Positions 1-6,553 of a stretch of 7,118 nt of DNA are shown here, piece by piece. Positions within the stretch are counted from its first letter, which is position 1. Each line of letters opens with the position of its first letter. The notes under the pieces are model-generated. The model had not been told where the DNA came from and did not search any database. It saw only the letters and a list, made by a program, of their open reading frames with translations. The DNA comes from DATNFP01 sp035606335 (lineage in GTDB: Bacteria > Bacteroidota > Bacteroidia > Chitinophagales > Chitinophagaceae). Both the position numbers and the translations under genes were made by a program. Where the stretch lies: NCBI GenBank assembly GCA_035606335.1, contig DATNFP010000027.1, forward strand, positions 1 through 7,118, written 5' to 3'.

Positions 1-967
1 TATCTTTTTTCTGGGGCAGGAAAAGTTGTTTTATTTGTAGCGTATCCAACGTCTCCAGGTTCGATGTTTTAGTTACAAACATATCCAGACTGTGTATCGC
101 CCAGTCGCCATCTACTATATATATTGTTCCATTAAACAATGGCTCATATAGCCGTTTAGGAATTACTTTTATTTTATAAATTGTATGACTGCCCTCTTCA
201 AACTGTCCTTGTAATTTATACTTGTAATAACTCAGGGCATTATCACTAATAGGCGATATAAAACCTCTCGGCGTAAACAGTGGTATATTATTTTCATAAA
301 AAGTGATAACAGACGGCAACTGTGAAAATCCATACCCGTTAGGATTGCCGCTTTCTGTTACAGAATGGATCACAGTTCTGCGGTTATCTGGTTCTTCAGA
401 ATAATAATCCGCGTTCTCCTCGCATAAATAAAGTATTCCCTTACCGGCCTGGTCGAGCCCCATTTCTCCATTATCAACTTTTTGACCAAATAATTCTGTC
501 GGAGTTTGTCTTGTCCGGAACACACCTTTTAAATAGATAGATGTTTGAAATGATTTAACCTGCTGCAGATGAAATTTACGTCGACCTATAGCCTTGCGTA
601 TTATAGGATAAGCTGGGTCTTCTGTATTAGCATGTATCACTACTTCCTGCATATCCAGGCTCTGGTATTGCAAAGAGAAATTATGCTGTATAGTTTCTTC
701 GCCTTTTATTGTTACAGAAAATACACTTTGCTTAAAACCAATGTACTGACATATTACTTTGTAAGTGCCGGGTTGTAATTGAATTTCGTATTGGCCCTTT
801 TCATTAGCTGTTGCCCCCATTGTCGTTCCCTGTATATATACAGTTGCAAACGATAATACCTCACCTTTACTGTCAGTTATCTTTCCGTTTATTTTGCCCG
901 CCTGCGATTGGAAAGGGATTGATAGGAAAAATATTATAAAGCTTAAAAAAAATAACCTTCTCATCAT
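1..967 (-). CDS. CarboxypepD_reg-like / DUF5686 family secreted protein, 3' end cut off by window
   Basis: This reading frame is open from base 967 to the window edge, giving 322 codons with no stop, so the C-terminus lies outside the window. Residues 1-23 form a signal peptide: MMRR, a Phe/Ile/Leu-rich core, then SQA before Gly24. Residues 24 to about 100 form a carboxypeptidase regulatory-like beta-sandwich (GKITDSKGE, FATVYIQGT, TANEKGQYEIQL, PGTYKV, YIGFK), ending at an EVVI segment (108-111) like those that follow this domain in Bacteroidota outer-membrane proteins. The EDPAYPIIRKAI stretch that follows, and the remainder, resemble DUF5686. Such proteins are exported to the envelope; their molecular role is not established. 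Two adjacent ATGs (967 and 964) could each start it; I took the first. It lies 88 bp downstream of the kinase gene on the same strand, too far to assume co-transcription. The family call is confident; the function is not. Confidence 0.87.
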   Translation of the reverse strand, partial: MMRRLFFLSFIIFFLSIPFQSQAGKINGKITDSKGEVLSFATVYIQGTTMGATANEKGQYEIQLQPGTYKVICQYIGFKQSVFSVTIKGEETIQHNFSLQYQSLDMQEVVIHANTEDPAYPIIRKAIGRRKFHLQQVKSFQTSIYLKGVFRTRQTPTELFGQKVDNGEMGLDQAGKGILYLCEENADYYSEEPDNRRTVIHSVTESGNPNGYGFSQLPSVITFYENNIPLFTPRGFISPISDNALSYYKYKLQGQFEEGSHTIYKIKVIPKRLYEPLFNGTIYIVDGDWAIHSLDMFVTKTSNLETLDTLQIKQLFLPQKKD

Positions 968-1055
968 TCTGATGCTCGATAAATAAATAACTTAAAATAA
1001 TAAGTGTCTTGTAACAATTTAATACATCGTATGAAAAGGCAAAAAGTTACAATTT

Positions 1056-1691
1056 TTAAAAAAGACCATGCAGTTGGGCATCTATGCGTCGTACTACATC
1101 GGCAAAATCCTCTTCCCGGTCTATGAAGTTATTGTTGTCTACATCTATTATCAGCAATGGCCCATCATTGTATTTGGCAATCCATTTTGTATAAAATTCA
1201 TTTAGCCGCTTCAGATAATCCAACCGTATATTTTCTTCATATTCCCTGCCACGCTTTTGTATCTGGTCTACAAGTGTTGGTATCGATGCTTTTAAATAGA
1301 TAAGCAGATCAGGCGGGTGAACCAATGTCCTTAAATTCTGAAAAAAAGAAGCATAGTTCTCAAAATCTCTCTTGGTCATTAGCCCCATTTCATACAAATT
1401 GGGAGCAAATATGTAGGCATCTTCATAGATGGTACGATCCTGTATCACTGTGTCTTTACCACTACGTATATCTATAAGGTGCTTCAGACGGTTGTTAAGA
1501 AAATATATTTGCAGGTTGAACGACCATCGGTGCATGTCTTCATAAAAATCTACCAGGTACGGATTATGCTCCACATCTTCGTAATGTGGTGTCCACTTGT
1601 AATGTTTTGCTAACATTCCGGTCAATGTTGTCTTTCCCGCGCCAATATTCCCTGCTACTGCTATATGTTTGGTGACAGATTTTGGAGGCAT
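1056..1691 (-). CDS. Deoxynucleoside kinase (deoxyadenosine/deoxyguanosine kinase type)
   Basis: This cytosolic enzyme would phosphorylate deoxynucleosides at the 5' position with ATP, feeding salvage of dNTPs. The 211-residue protein has the length and motif order of the dCK/dGK/TK2-like family. The P-loop is GNIGAGKTT (14-22, with Lys20). The glutamate that activates the sugar 5'-OH is probably Glu38 in YEDVEHNPYL. The substrate-site segment RWSFNLQIYFLNNR spans 55-68. The DRT motif (Asp85-Arg86) with Glu90 matches the family DRS/DRT signature. PPDLLIYL (126-133) is the core strand before the LID, and the LID arginines are in QKRGREYEE (Arg147, Arg149). Nothing looks missing. The start fits because the P-loop strand begins right after a short N-terminus. 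Substrate preference (dA, dG or dC) cannot be read from the sequence. It lies 107 bp downstream of trpS on the same strand. Confidence 0.93.
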   Translation of the reverse strand: MPPKSVTKHIAVAGNIGAGKTTLTGMLAKHYKWTPHYEDVEHNPYLVDFYEDMHRWSFNLQIYFLNNRLKHLIDIRSGKDTVIQDRTIYEDAYIFAPNLYEMGLMTKRDFENYASFFQNLRTLVHPPDLLIYLKASIPTLVDQIQKRGREYEENIRLDYLKRLNEFYTKWIAKYNDGPLLIIDVDNNNFIDREEDFADVVRRIDAQLHGLF

Positions 1692-1773
1692 GATGAATTT
1701 ACTGTTTCATTGAAGAAAAGCCCTTTTACTATACTAATATGCACAATATAAAAAGCAATTTCAATAAAAGCTA

Positions 1774-1789
1774 CTCTTACCTTAAAGAG
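1774..1789 (-). terminator. Weak hairpin after trpS, possible terminator
   Basis: On the minus strand, a perfect 5-bp inverted repeat (CTCTT / AAGAG, 6-nt loop) begins 9 nt after the trpS stop and is followed by TAGCTTTTATT. The stem is short and AT-rich and the T-tract is interrupted, so this is only a weak candidate. Confidence 0.18.
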
Positions 1790-1798
1790 ATTTGAAAA

Positions 1799-2797
1799 TT
1801 AATAATAGTTTATTCCGATCATTTTTCTTGCAAGAGATATTGTTTTAGAAGCACTTTCTCTTGCTTTTTCTGCGCCTGCGCGTAATATCTTTTGGATCTG
1901 TGCTTCATCTTTTCGCATTGCTTCAGCCATTTCCCTTATAGGGCGAACAAAAGCTACCATATCTTCGGCCAGTTGCTTTTTCATATCACCATATCGTATA
2001 GTACAATTATTAAATTCATTTCTATACGTCTCTACTGTGGCAGGATTTGAAACAAGATGCATAAAAAGAAACAAGTTCTGTATGTAATCAGGCATTTCAC
2101 TATTAGGTTCTGTTGGCCCCGAATCAGTTTTTGCCTTCATTACTTTCTTACGGATCAGATCATCGTCATCCGTAAAATATATAGTAGCATTCAGGTTTTC
2201 ACTTTTACTCATCTTTCCTGTTCCATCAAGGCTTGGGATCTTTAAAAGATCGCTCCCGAAATTAAATGGTATTGGTTCAGGAAATAGTTCTCCATAACGG
2301 TTATTAAAACGCTGGGCAAAATTGCGCGCCATCTCCAGGTGCTGTTCCTGATCCTTACCTACAGGCACTTTTACAGCTCTGTGTATCATTATATCAGCAG
2401 CCATCAGCACAGGATAGGTAAGCAACCCTGAGTTCACATTATTAGGTTGCTGGCGTACTTTATCTTTAAATGTAGGAACCTTTTCCAGCTCGCCTTTGTA
2501 AGCAAGCATATTCAGTATCAGGTATAGCTCAGGTATCTCAGGAATATCACTTTGCGCATATAACGCGACTTTTTCAGGGTCTAAACCACTGGCAACATGC
2601 TCTGCAACCATGTGGTACACATTCCCTTTTAGATCTTTAGGATTAGGATGTGTGGTAAGCGAATGATAATCTGCAATAAAAAAATAGCAATTATATTCTT
2701 CCTGCATCTTCACGTAGTTCCTAATAGCCCCGAAATAATTACCCAAATGCAAATAACCGGTAGAACGTATGCCGCTGACGACAATTTCTTTACTCAT
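1799..2797 (-). CDS. trpS: Tryptophanyl-tRNA synthetase
   Basis: This class I aminoacyl-tRNA synthetase charges tRNA-Trp with tryptophan in the cytosol. From the chosen start the protein is 332 residues, normal for bacterial TrpRS. The HIGH-type motif is HLGN (17-20) within GIRSTGYLHLGNYFGAI. The second signature, KMSKS (195-199), follows LDGTG. AADI (133-136, Asp135) in the TYPVLMAADI segment corresponds to the tryptophan-recognition aspartate region, and VPVGKDQEQHLE (144-155) is the usual TrpRS block. An upstream in-frame ATG at 2866 would add 23 residues (MIIIYLINTF...). I reject it: that stretch is hydrophobic, AT-rich and unlike any TrpRS N-terminus, while the family normally begins just before the VSGIRSTG strand, as here with MSKEIVVSG. 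It is probably transcribed alone, 76 bp after the M56 gene. Confidence 0.96.
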   Translation of the reverse strand: MSKEIVVSGIRSTGYLHLGNYFGAIRNYVKMQEEYNCYFFIADYHSLTTHPNPKDLKGNVYHMVAEHVASGLDPEKVALYAQSDIPEIPELYLILNMLAYKGELEKVPTFKDKVRQQPNNVNSGLLTYPVLMAADIMIHRAVKVPVGKDQEQHLEMARNFAQRFNNRYGELFPEPIPFNFGSDLLKIPSLDGTGKMSKSENLNATIYFTDDDDLIRKKVMKAKTDSGPTEPNSEMPDYIQNLFLFMHLVSNPATVETYRNEFNNCTIRYGDMKKQLAEDMVAFVRPIREMAEAMRKDEAQIQKILRAGAEKARESASKTISLARKMIGINYY

Positions 2798-2873
2798 AAC
2801 GCGGCAAGATACGAAAAGGCAAAAAAAAGGGTTTATAAATGTATTTATTAAATAAATAATTATCAATTTATGC

Positions 2874-4088
2874 TTACTGGAGCTTGAATGATATAGGTAA
2901 ATAATAATGCACTTCTATCTTTTCTCCTTTTTTATTTTCTCCAGGTATCCATTTCGGCATCCCTTTTACAACTGCCAGTGCTGCATTAGATAAAGATGTG
3001 TCAGGGGATCTTACGACATCAGGGAAAATAATACGTCCCTCCCTATCGACTACAAACTGTACTATTACCCTTCCTTCAATCTTTCTCTCTATGGCACTTT
3101 TCGGATATTTTAAATACTGCGAAAGATAGGTCATCATATCCCCATTAAATTCTGGCATTTTTTTAGCTGAGTCTGGAGTTAAGTGAATGGTAAAGTTACC
3201 TTCTTTCATTGCCTTATATAATGTATCTAGCCGTGTAGGCACATGCGGGCTTTCATTGCCGGCTTTATTACAGCTCTGCAAATAAATTATTGTCGTAAAT
3301 AATCCTAAAATGGCAATAAGCGAAGTAAAAACTACATAACGCTTAGTGTCGGGTTTTTGCAACATCATAATTCTACGTTTTAAAGGGTTATGAAAAAAAG
3401 TATGAGAGTATGAAAATTGTTGAGTATTAAATGTGTGATTCAATAAGGTATAAGTATAGCTTTCTTTATCACCTACGGCTTCAGCATCTGCCTGAAATTC
3501 ATGAACAATCTTTAATTCCTTAGCAATAAAAAACAAAACAATATCCGGCCAGAGAAAACATTGTAACAGGGAAATAAAAACAACGTCGTAAGTATGCTTC
3601 ATTGCCACATGGGTAAGCTCATGATTTAATATAACCGTGTCAACATCATCAGTCGGGAAAAATATATTTCTTCCCCAACTACCTGGACCAAAACCTGTAT
3701 TGCGCATAAGGTTTACCCCATTTACATTCTTTTTCTTATTTTTTGCTATAAACCGTTTTATCCTAAAATATTGAATGAAGAAACGTGTCAATAAAACGGA
3801 TGATATAAAAAAGTAAGCTATCCATAATATAATTGAATAATCCCAGTGTGATACTTTATCAGCTGTATTACTTATGCTTATTAATGGCAGTGTCACCTCC
3901 AATATTATCGTATTGCTTTTGGCTATTTGCACCGCCGGAACTATAATAAAAGGCAGCACCATGGGAATTACAGCGCCAGCTAATAAAAATATGCGGCTCC
4001 AGGCATGTGGCGCACGATTTTTTAGAAATACCAGGTATATACCATATATCAAGGCTGAATACAAAGTGACCTGCAAAAAATAAACCAT
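2874..4088 (-). CDS. M56-family (BlaR1/MecR1-like) membrane metallopeptidase with C-terminal TonB domain
   Basis: This is a predicted inner-membrane zinc metallopeptidase of 404 residues, likely the sensor or anti-repressor partner of the BlaI-type repressor encoded 12 bp upstream. Membrane segments are visible at about 2-22, 33-55, 83-107, 166-190 and 251-270. The zinc site is HELTH (156-160, catalytic Glu157) with a downstream HEFQAD (196-201, Glu197 the likely third ligand), in the M56 arrangement. After the last helix comes a Cys (273), a linker, then PEF...YLKYP...IEGRVIVQFVVDREGRI...KGMPKWIPG...VHYYLPISFKL (about 312-403), a TonB C-terminal domain. BlaR1 proper has a penicillin-binding sensor domain at this end; here it is absent, so beta-lactam sensing should not be assumed. 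The signal sensed is unknown. M56-TonB fusions are known in Bacteroidota. The start at 4088 leads directly into the first membrane segment. Confidence 0.9.
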   Translation of the reverse strand: MVYFLQVTLYSALIYGIYLVFLKNRAPHAWSRIFLLAGAVIPMVLPFIIVPAVQIAKSNTIILEVTLPLISISNTADKVSHWDYSIILWIAYFFISSVLLTRFFIQYFRIKRFIAKNKKKNVNGVNLMRNTGFGPGSWGRNIFFPTDDVDTVILNHELTHVAMKHTYDVVFISLLQCFLWPDIVLFFIAKELKIVHEFQADAEAVGDKESYTYTLLNHTFNTQQFSYSHTFFHNPLKRRIMMLQKPDTKRYVVFTSLIAILGLFTTIIYLQSCNKAGNESPHVPTRLDTLYKAMKEGNFTIHLTPDSAKKMPEFNGDMMTYLSQYLKYPKSAIERKIEGRVIVQFVVDREGRIIFPDVVRSPDTSLSNAALAVVKGMPKWIPGENKKGEKIEVHYYLPISFKLQ

Positions 4089-4100
4089 ACAAAAGGGATT

Positions 4101-4475
4101 TTAGTGTTTAGTTTTTTTAAGTTCTCTTAATACAGATTCCAGCTCATCTATTGATATATCTTTTTCTTTCACAAAAAAGGAAAGCATTTCAGGAAAAGAG
4201 CCTTCGAAATAGCGTTTTACAAATTGTTTCATTGATCTCTTGCTATAATCTTCTTTCTTTATCAGTGGATAATAGCGGTTGGATTTTCCAAATGTTTCGT
4301 AGGCAACAAATCCTTTGTCTGCCAGTATCTTTATAATGGTGCTTACAGTATTATAATGAGGCTTGGGTTCAGGCATTTGATCTACAATATCTTTTACAAA
4401 GGCCTTATCAAGCTGCCATAGCACTTGCATTATTTCTTCTTCTGCTTTTGTGAGTGGTTTGAAAGTTGCTTTCAT
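4101..4475 (-). CDS. BlaI/MecI/CopY-family winged-helix transcriptional repressor
   Basis: This 124-residue repressor binds operator DNA as a dimer and is normally inactivated through its M56 partner, which is the next gene (12-bp gap). Visible features are the opening LTKAEEEIMQVLWQLDKAFVKDI (8-30), the recognition helix HYNTVSTIIKILADKGFV (40-57), the wing YETFGKSNRYYPLI (59-72), and a C-terminal dimerisation region (about 75-124). An in-frame ATG at 4493 would add six residues (MKLVLN). I prefer 4475 because the 4493 ATG sits inside an operator half-site and only 2 nt beyond a possible -7 box, while 4475 gives the usual family N-terminus. The staphylococcal BlaI/MecI scissile Asn-Phe pair is not present anywhere in this protein. 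Six ACTA/TAGT half-sites directly upstream imply autoregulation. The ligand or stress that lifts repression is unknown. Confidence 0.9.
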   Translation of the reverse strand: MKATFKPLTKAEEEIMQVLWQLDKAFVKDIVDQMPEPKPHYNTVSTIIKILADKGFVAYETFGKSNRYYPLIKKEDYSKRSMKQFVKRYFEGSFPEMLSFFVKEKDISIDELESVLRELKKTKH

Positions 4476-4482
4476 GTTTAAA

Positions 4483-4536
4483 ACTAATTTCATAGTAAAT
4501 ATACTATGTTTTTAGTTTAAAAACTAATTTTTTAGT
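4483..4536 (-). promoter_or_regulatory. Operator array: three ACTA-N6-TAGT dyads, 20-bp period
   Basis: On the plus strand, ACTA-N6-TAGT occurs at 4483-4496, 4503-4516 and 4523-4536, each starting exactly 20 bp after the previous one. The gaps between them are also dyads (TAGT-N6-ACTA at 4493-4506 and 4513-4526), so six half-sites alternate in orientation every 10 bp, about one helical turn. The array covers the upstream edge of the repressor gene and the alternative ATG at 4493. BlaI/MecI repressors bind short palindromes in their own promoters, so this is most likely the autoregulatory operator. The repeats are directly visible; the bound protein is inferred. Confidence 0.75.
4496..4503 (-). 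promoter_or_regulatory. Possible -7 box of the repressor/M56 operon
   Basis: On the minus strand this reads TATATTTA, one base off the Bacteroidota TAnnTTTG -7 element, and it is embedded in the operator array, where repressor binding would block it. No clear TTG -33 element lies at the usual distance, so confidence is low. If used, transcription would start near or past the ATG at 4493, favouring translation from 4475. Confidence 0.3.
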
Positions 4537-4579
4537 TAATATTTTTAAAAAATCATAAACGGTAAATAATAACATAAAA

Positions 4580-4608
4580 TTGTATATAGCTCTTATCTTG
4601 TAGTTTTG
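4580..4608 (+). promoter_or_regulatory. Bacteroidota-type promoter of the Nramp-Usp gene
   Basis: TTG at 4580-4582 is followed after 18 bp by TAGTTTTG at 4601-4608, an exact match to the TTG / TAnnTTTG promoter known from Bacteroides and Flavobacterium. The -7 box ends only 8 bp before the ATG at 4617, so the transcript would have almost no 5' leader. The nearest operator half-site (ending at 4536) is 43 bp upstream of the -33 element. Confidence 0.65.
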
Positions 4609-4616
4609 TTCCAGAT

Positions 4617-6500
4617 ATGAGCGACAGCAAACGGGAAAACTCCTTAAATGAAGTCCACTCGTCCATCGACCCCTCTAAAGCAGGTAACAGATGGAAGAAG
4701 CTGTTCGCATTCTTCGGCCCCGCGTACCTTATTAGTGTAGGCTACATGGACCCGGGCAATTGGGCCACGGACCTTGCAGGAGGTAGCCAATTTGGCTATA
4801 GATTATTGTGGGTTTTGCTTATGAGCAACTTTATGGCGCTTGTACTGCAATCCCTTAGCGCCCGACTTGGCATTATACAAGGCCGTGACCTGGCGCAGTG
4901 TAACCGTGAAACTTATCCGCCTGCCATTAATTTTATCCTTTACCTATTGGCTGAAATAGCCATAGCTGCATGCGACCTCGCTGAAGTGCTCGGCATGGCT
5001 ATAGGGCTAAACCTGTTATTTCATATCCCAATTCTTTGGGGTGTGCTTATTACCCTGCTCGATACTATTTTATTACTATACCTGCAGCGACTCGGCATGC
5101 GTAAGCTCGAGGCTTTTATTATTACCCTTATTGCTGTTATAGGCTTATGTTTCCTGCTGGAGATATTTTTGGCTAAACCCGATATGCATGAAGTAGTAAA
5201 AGGATTTGTTCCTTATTTACCTAATCACAATGCGTTATACATTTCTATAGGCATTATCGGCGCCACTGTAATGCCACACAACCTCTATCTTCACTCCGCA
5301 CTTGTGCAGACGCGGAAGATCGCTCGCGACGAACACTCTCTTAAAAAGGCCCTTAAGTTCAATGTTTGGGATAGTACCATTGCCCTTAACCTTGCATTCT
5401 TTGTCAACGCCGCCATTCTTATCCTTGCCGGTGCTGTTTTCTTTAATTCCGGCCATAACCAGGTAGCTTCTCTTCAGGATGCGCATCGTTTATTAGCGCC
5501 TTTATTAGGCACTACAGTTGCACCAATTCTATTTGCCGTAGCATTGATCGCTTCAGGGCAAAGCTCTACGGTAACAGGTACACTTGCAGGACAAATAGTT
5601 ATGGAAGGCTACTTGCGCCTTCGTATCAACCCCTGGATAAGAAGGCTGATTACACGTTTGTTGGCAATAGTGCCAACCGTAATTGTAATATTAGTTTCGG
5701 GAGACAGAATGGTTGACCAATTATTGGTTTTCAGCCAGGTGTTATTAAGCATGCAACTGGCATTTGCTGTTATCCCGCTGATACTCTTCGTTAGCGACAG
5801 GCAACAAATGGGTGATTATACTATCAAGCTGTCAACTAAGATCGTTTCATGGCTTATTGCATCAGTAATACTGGTGCTGAATATGAAGCTTGTATTCGAG
5901 AGCATGATGGATTGGTTTAAAGCCGCAAACAACTTCGTTCTTCAAATACTGCTTGTCATTCTTGCTTTCGGGCTTGGCGCATTGCTTGTTGTTACGTTTA
6001 TCTATCCATTGATTTTAAGGCGGAAAGAAGCTACCATCAATATTCATAAGGATTTCCCCATAAACGATTTGCAAATAGCTACTGAAAAACATTTTCAAAA
6101 AATAGCGCTCGCACTTGATTACAGCGAAAAAGATCTGAAGGTGATCCAATTTGCTTCTCAAATGGCAGACGATGGGAAAACAACTTTTGTCCTGATCCAT
6201 GTAGTTGAAAGCGTCTCAGCACGCATGATGGGCAATCAGGCGCAGGATTATGAAACAAGAAAAGACCAGGAACACCTGGATGAATACCTTAAATTCTTTG
6301 CTCAGCACAATTATAAAGCAGAAGGGCAGCTCGGGTTTAAGAACCGCGCTGAAGAAATAGCTCGTATCGTCAATGAAAATAATTGCGACTTGCTCATTAT
6401 AGGCAGTCACGGCCACAGAGTAGCTAAAGATCTTCTTTTCGGTGAAACCATTAATTCAGTAAGACACATGGTAGATGTCCCTGTGTTCATTGCCCGATAA
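4617..6500 (+). CDS. Nramp-family divalent metal transporter fused to a C-terminal universal stress protein domain
   Basis: This inner-membrane transporter would import Mn2+/Fe2+ or related divalent cations with protons. It is 627 residues, against roughly 400-450 for a plain MntH. The Nramp part (about 28-467) has the TM1 motif MDPGN (44-48; Asp45 and Asn48 are metal ligands), the TM6 motif ATVMPHN (216-222; Ala216 and Met219 in ligand positions), and the transport signature GQSSTVTGTLAGQIVMEG (314-331). A linker of about 25 residues leads to a cytosolic Usp domain (about 492-627): KIALALDYSE with Asp501, LIHVVES (526-532), and GSHGH...LLFGET (596-611), close to the nucleotide-binding G-x2-G-x9-G-S/T motif but with Glu610 instead of Ser/Thr after the last Gly. 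The soluble domain may couple transport to nucleotide or stress state; that is inference. The gene is divergent from the BlaI-type repressor. The exact metal cannot be read from the sequence. Confidence 0.93.
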   Translation: MSDSKRENSLNEVHSSIDPSKAGNRWKKLFAFFGPAYLISVGYMDPGNWATDLAGGSQFGYRLLWVLLMSNFMALVLQSLSARLGIIQGRDLAQCNRETYPPAINFILYLLAEIAIAACDLAEVLGMAIGLNLLFHIPILWGVLITLLDTILLLYLQRLGMRKLEAFIITLIAVIGLCFLLEIFLAKPDMHEVVKGFVPYLPNHNALYISIGIIGATVMPHNLYLHSALVQTRKIARDEHSLKKALKFNVWDSTIALNLAFFVNAAILILAGAVFFNSGHNQVASLQDAHRLLAPLLGTTVAPILFAVALIASGQSSTVTGTLAGQIVMEGYLRLRINPWIRRLITRLLAIVPTVIVILVSGDRMVDQLLVFSQVLLSMQLAFAVIPLILFVSDRQQMGDYTIKLSTKIVSWLIASVILVLNMKLVFESMMDWFKAANNFVLQILLVILAFGLGALLVVTFIYPLILRRKEATINIHKDFPINDLQIATEKHFQKIALALDYSEKDLKVIQFASQMADDGKTTFVLIHVVESVSARMMGNQAQDYETRKDQEHLDEYLKFFAQHNYKAEGQLGFKNRAEEIARIVNENNCDLLIIGSHGHRVAKDLLFGETINSVRHMVDVPVFIAR

Positions 6501-6504
6501 GCAT

Positions 6505-6512
6505 TATATTTG
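6505..6512 (+). promoter_or_regulatory. Possible -7 box for the NYN-domain gene
   Basis: TATATTTG is an exact match to TAnnTTTG and starts 5 nt after the transporter stop codon, 41 nt before the NYN start codon. No good TTG lies 17-23 bp upstream (the closest, 6490-6492, is only 12 bp away), so this is moderate to weak. It overlaps the left arm of the inverted repeat at 6507-6526. Confidence 0.35.
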
Positions 6513-6526
6513 ATAGAAATCAAATA
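6507..6526 (+). repeat. Perfect 8-bp inverted repeat after the transporter gene
   Basis: TATTTGAT (6507-6514) and ATCAAATA (6519-6526) are exact reverse complements around a 4-nt AGAA loop, 6 bp after the transporter stop. No T-tract follows, so it is not a standard intrinsic terminator. It could be a weak RNA stem or a protein-binding dyad over the NYN promoter. Confidence 0.45.
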
Positions 6527-6553
6527 ACCAAAGTTCTACCTAAGACTTCTCTT

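Noticed and set aside
569..778. 69-residue plus-strand open frame
   Set aside because: It lies wholly antisense to the CarboxypepD_reg/DUF5686 gene, which has clear domain structure; the frame has no recognisable features.
1744..1750. TATATTG on the minus strand upstream of the kinase as a -7 box
   Set aside because: One T short of TAnnTTTG and no TTG at the required distance upstream.
2843..2857. 15-nt AT-only palindrome (ATTTATTAAATAAAT) between the M56 gene and trpS
   Set aside because: Low-complexity AT sequence produces such palindromes by chance; no GC stem or T-tract to suggest a terminator, and no link to a known site.
3868..4092. Open frames on both strands (3868-4092 minus, 3874-4083 plus) over the start of the M56 gene
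   Set aside because: The M56 frame has membrane segments and family motifs here; the others are out-of-frame shadows.
2874..4493. Calling the repressor/M56 pair blaI/blaR1, a beta-lactam resistance system
   Set aside because: The M56 protein has no penicillin-binding sensor domain and no beta-lactamase gene is in the window, so resistance function is not supported.
5235..5486. 83-residue minus-strand open frame
   Set aside because: Antisense to the Nramp core, which contains the TM6 MPHN motif in the plus frame.
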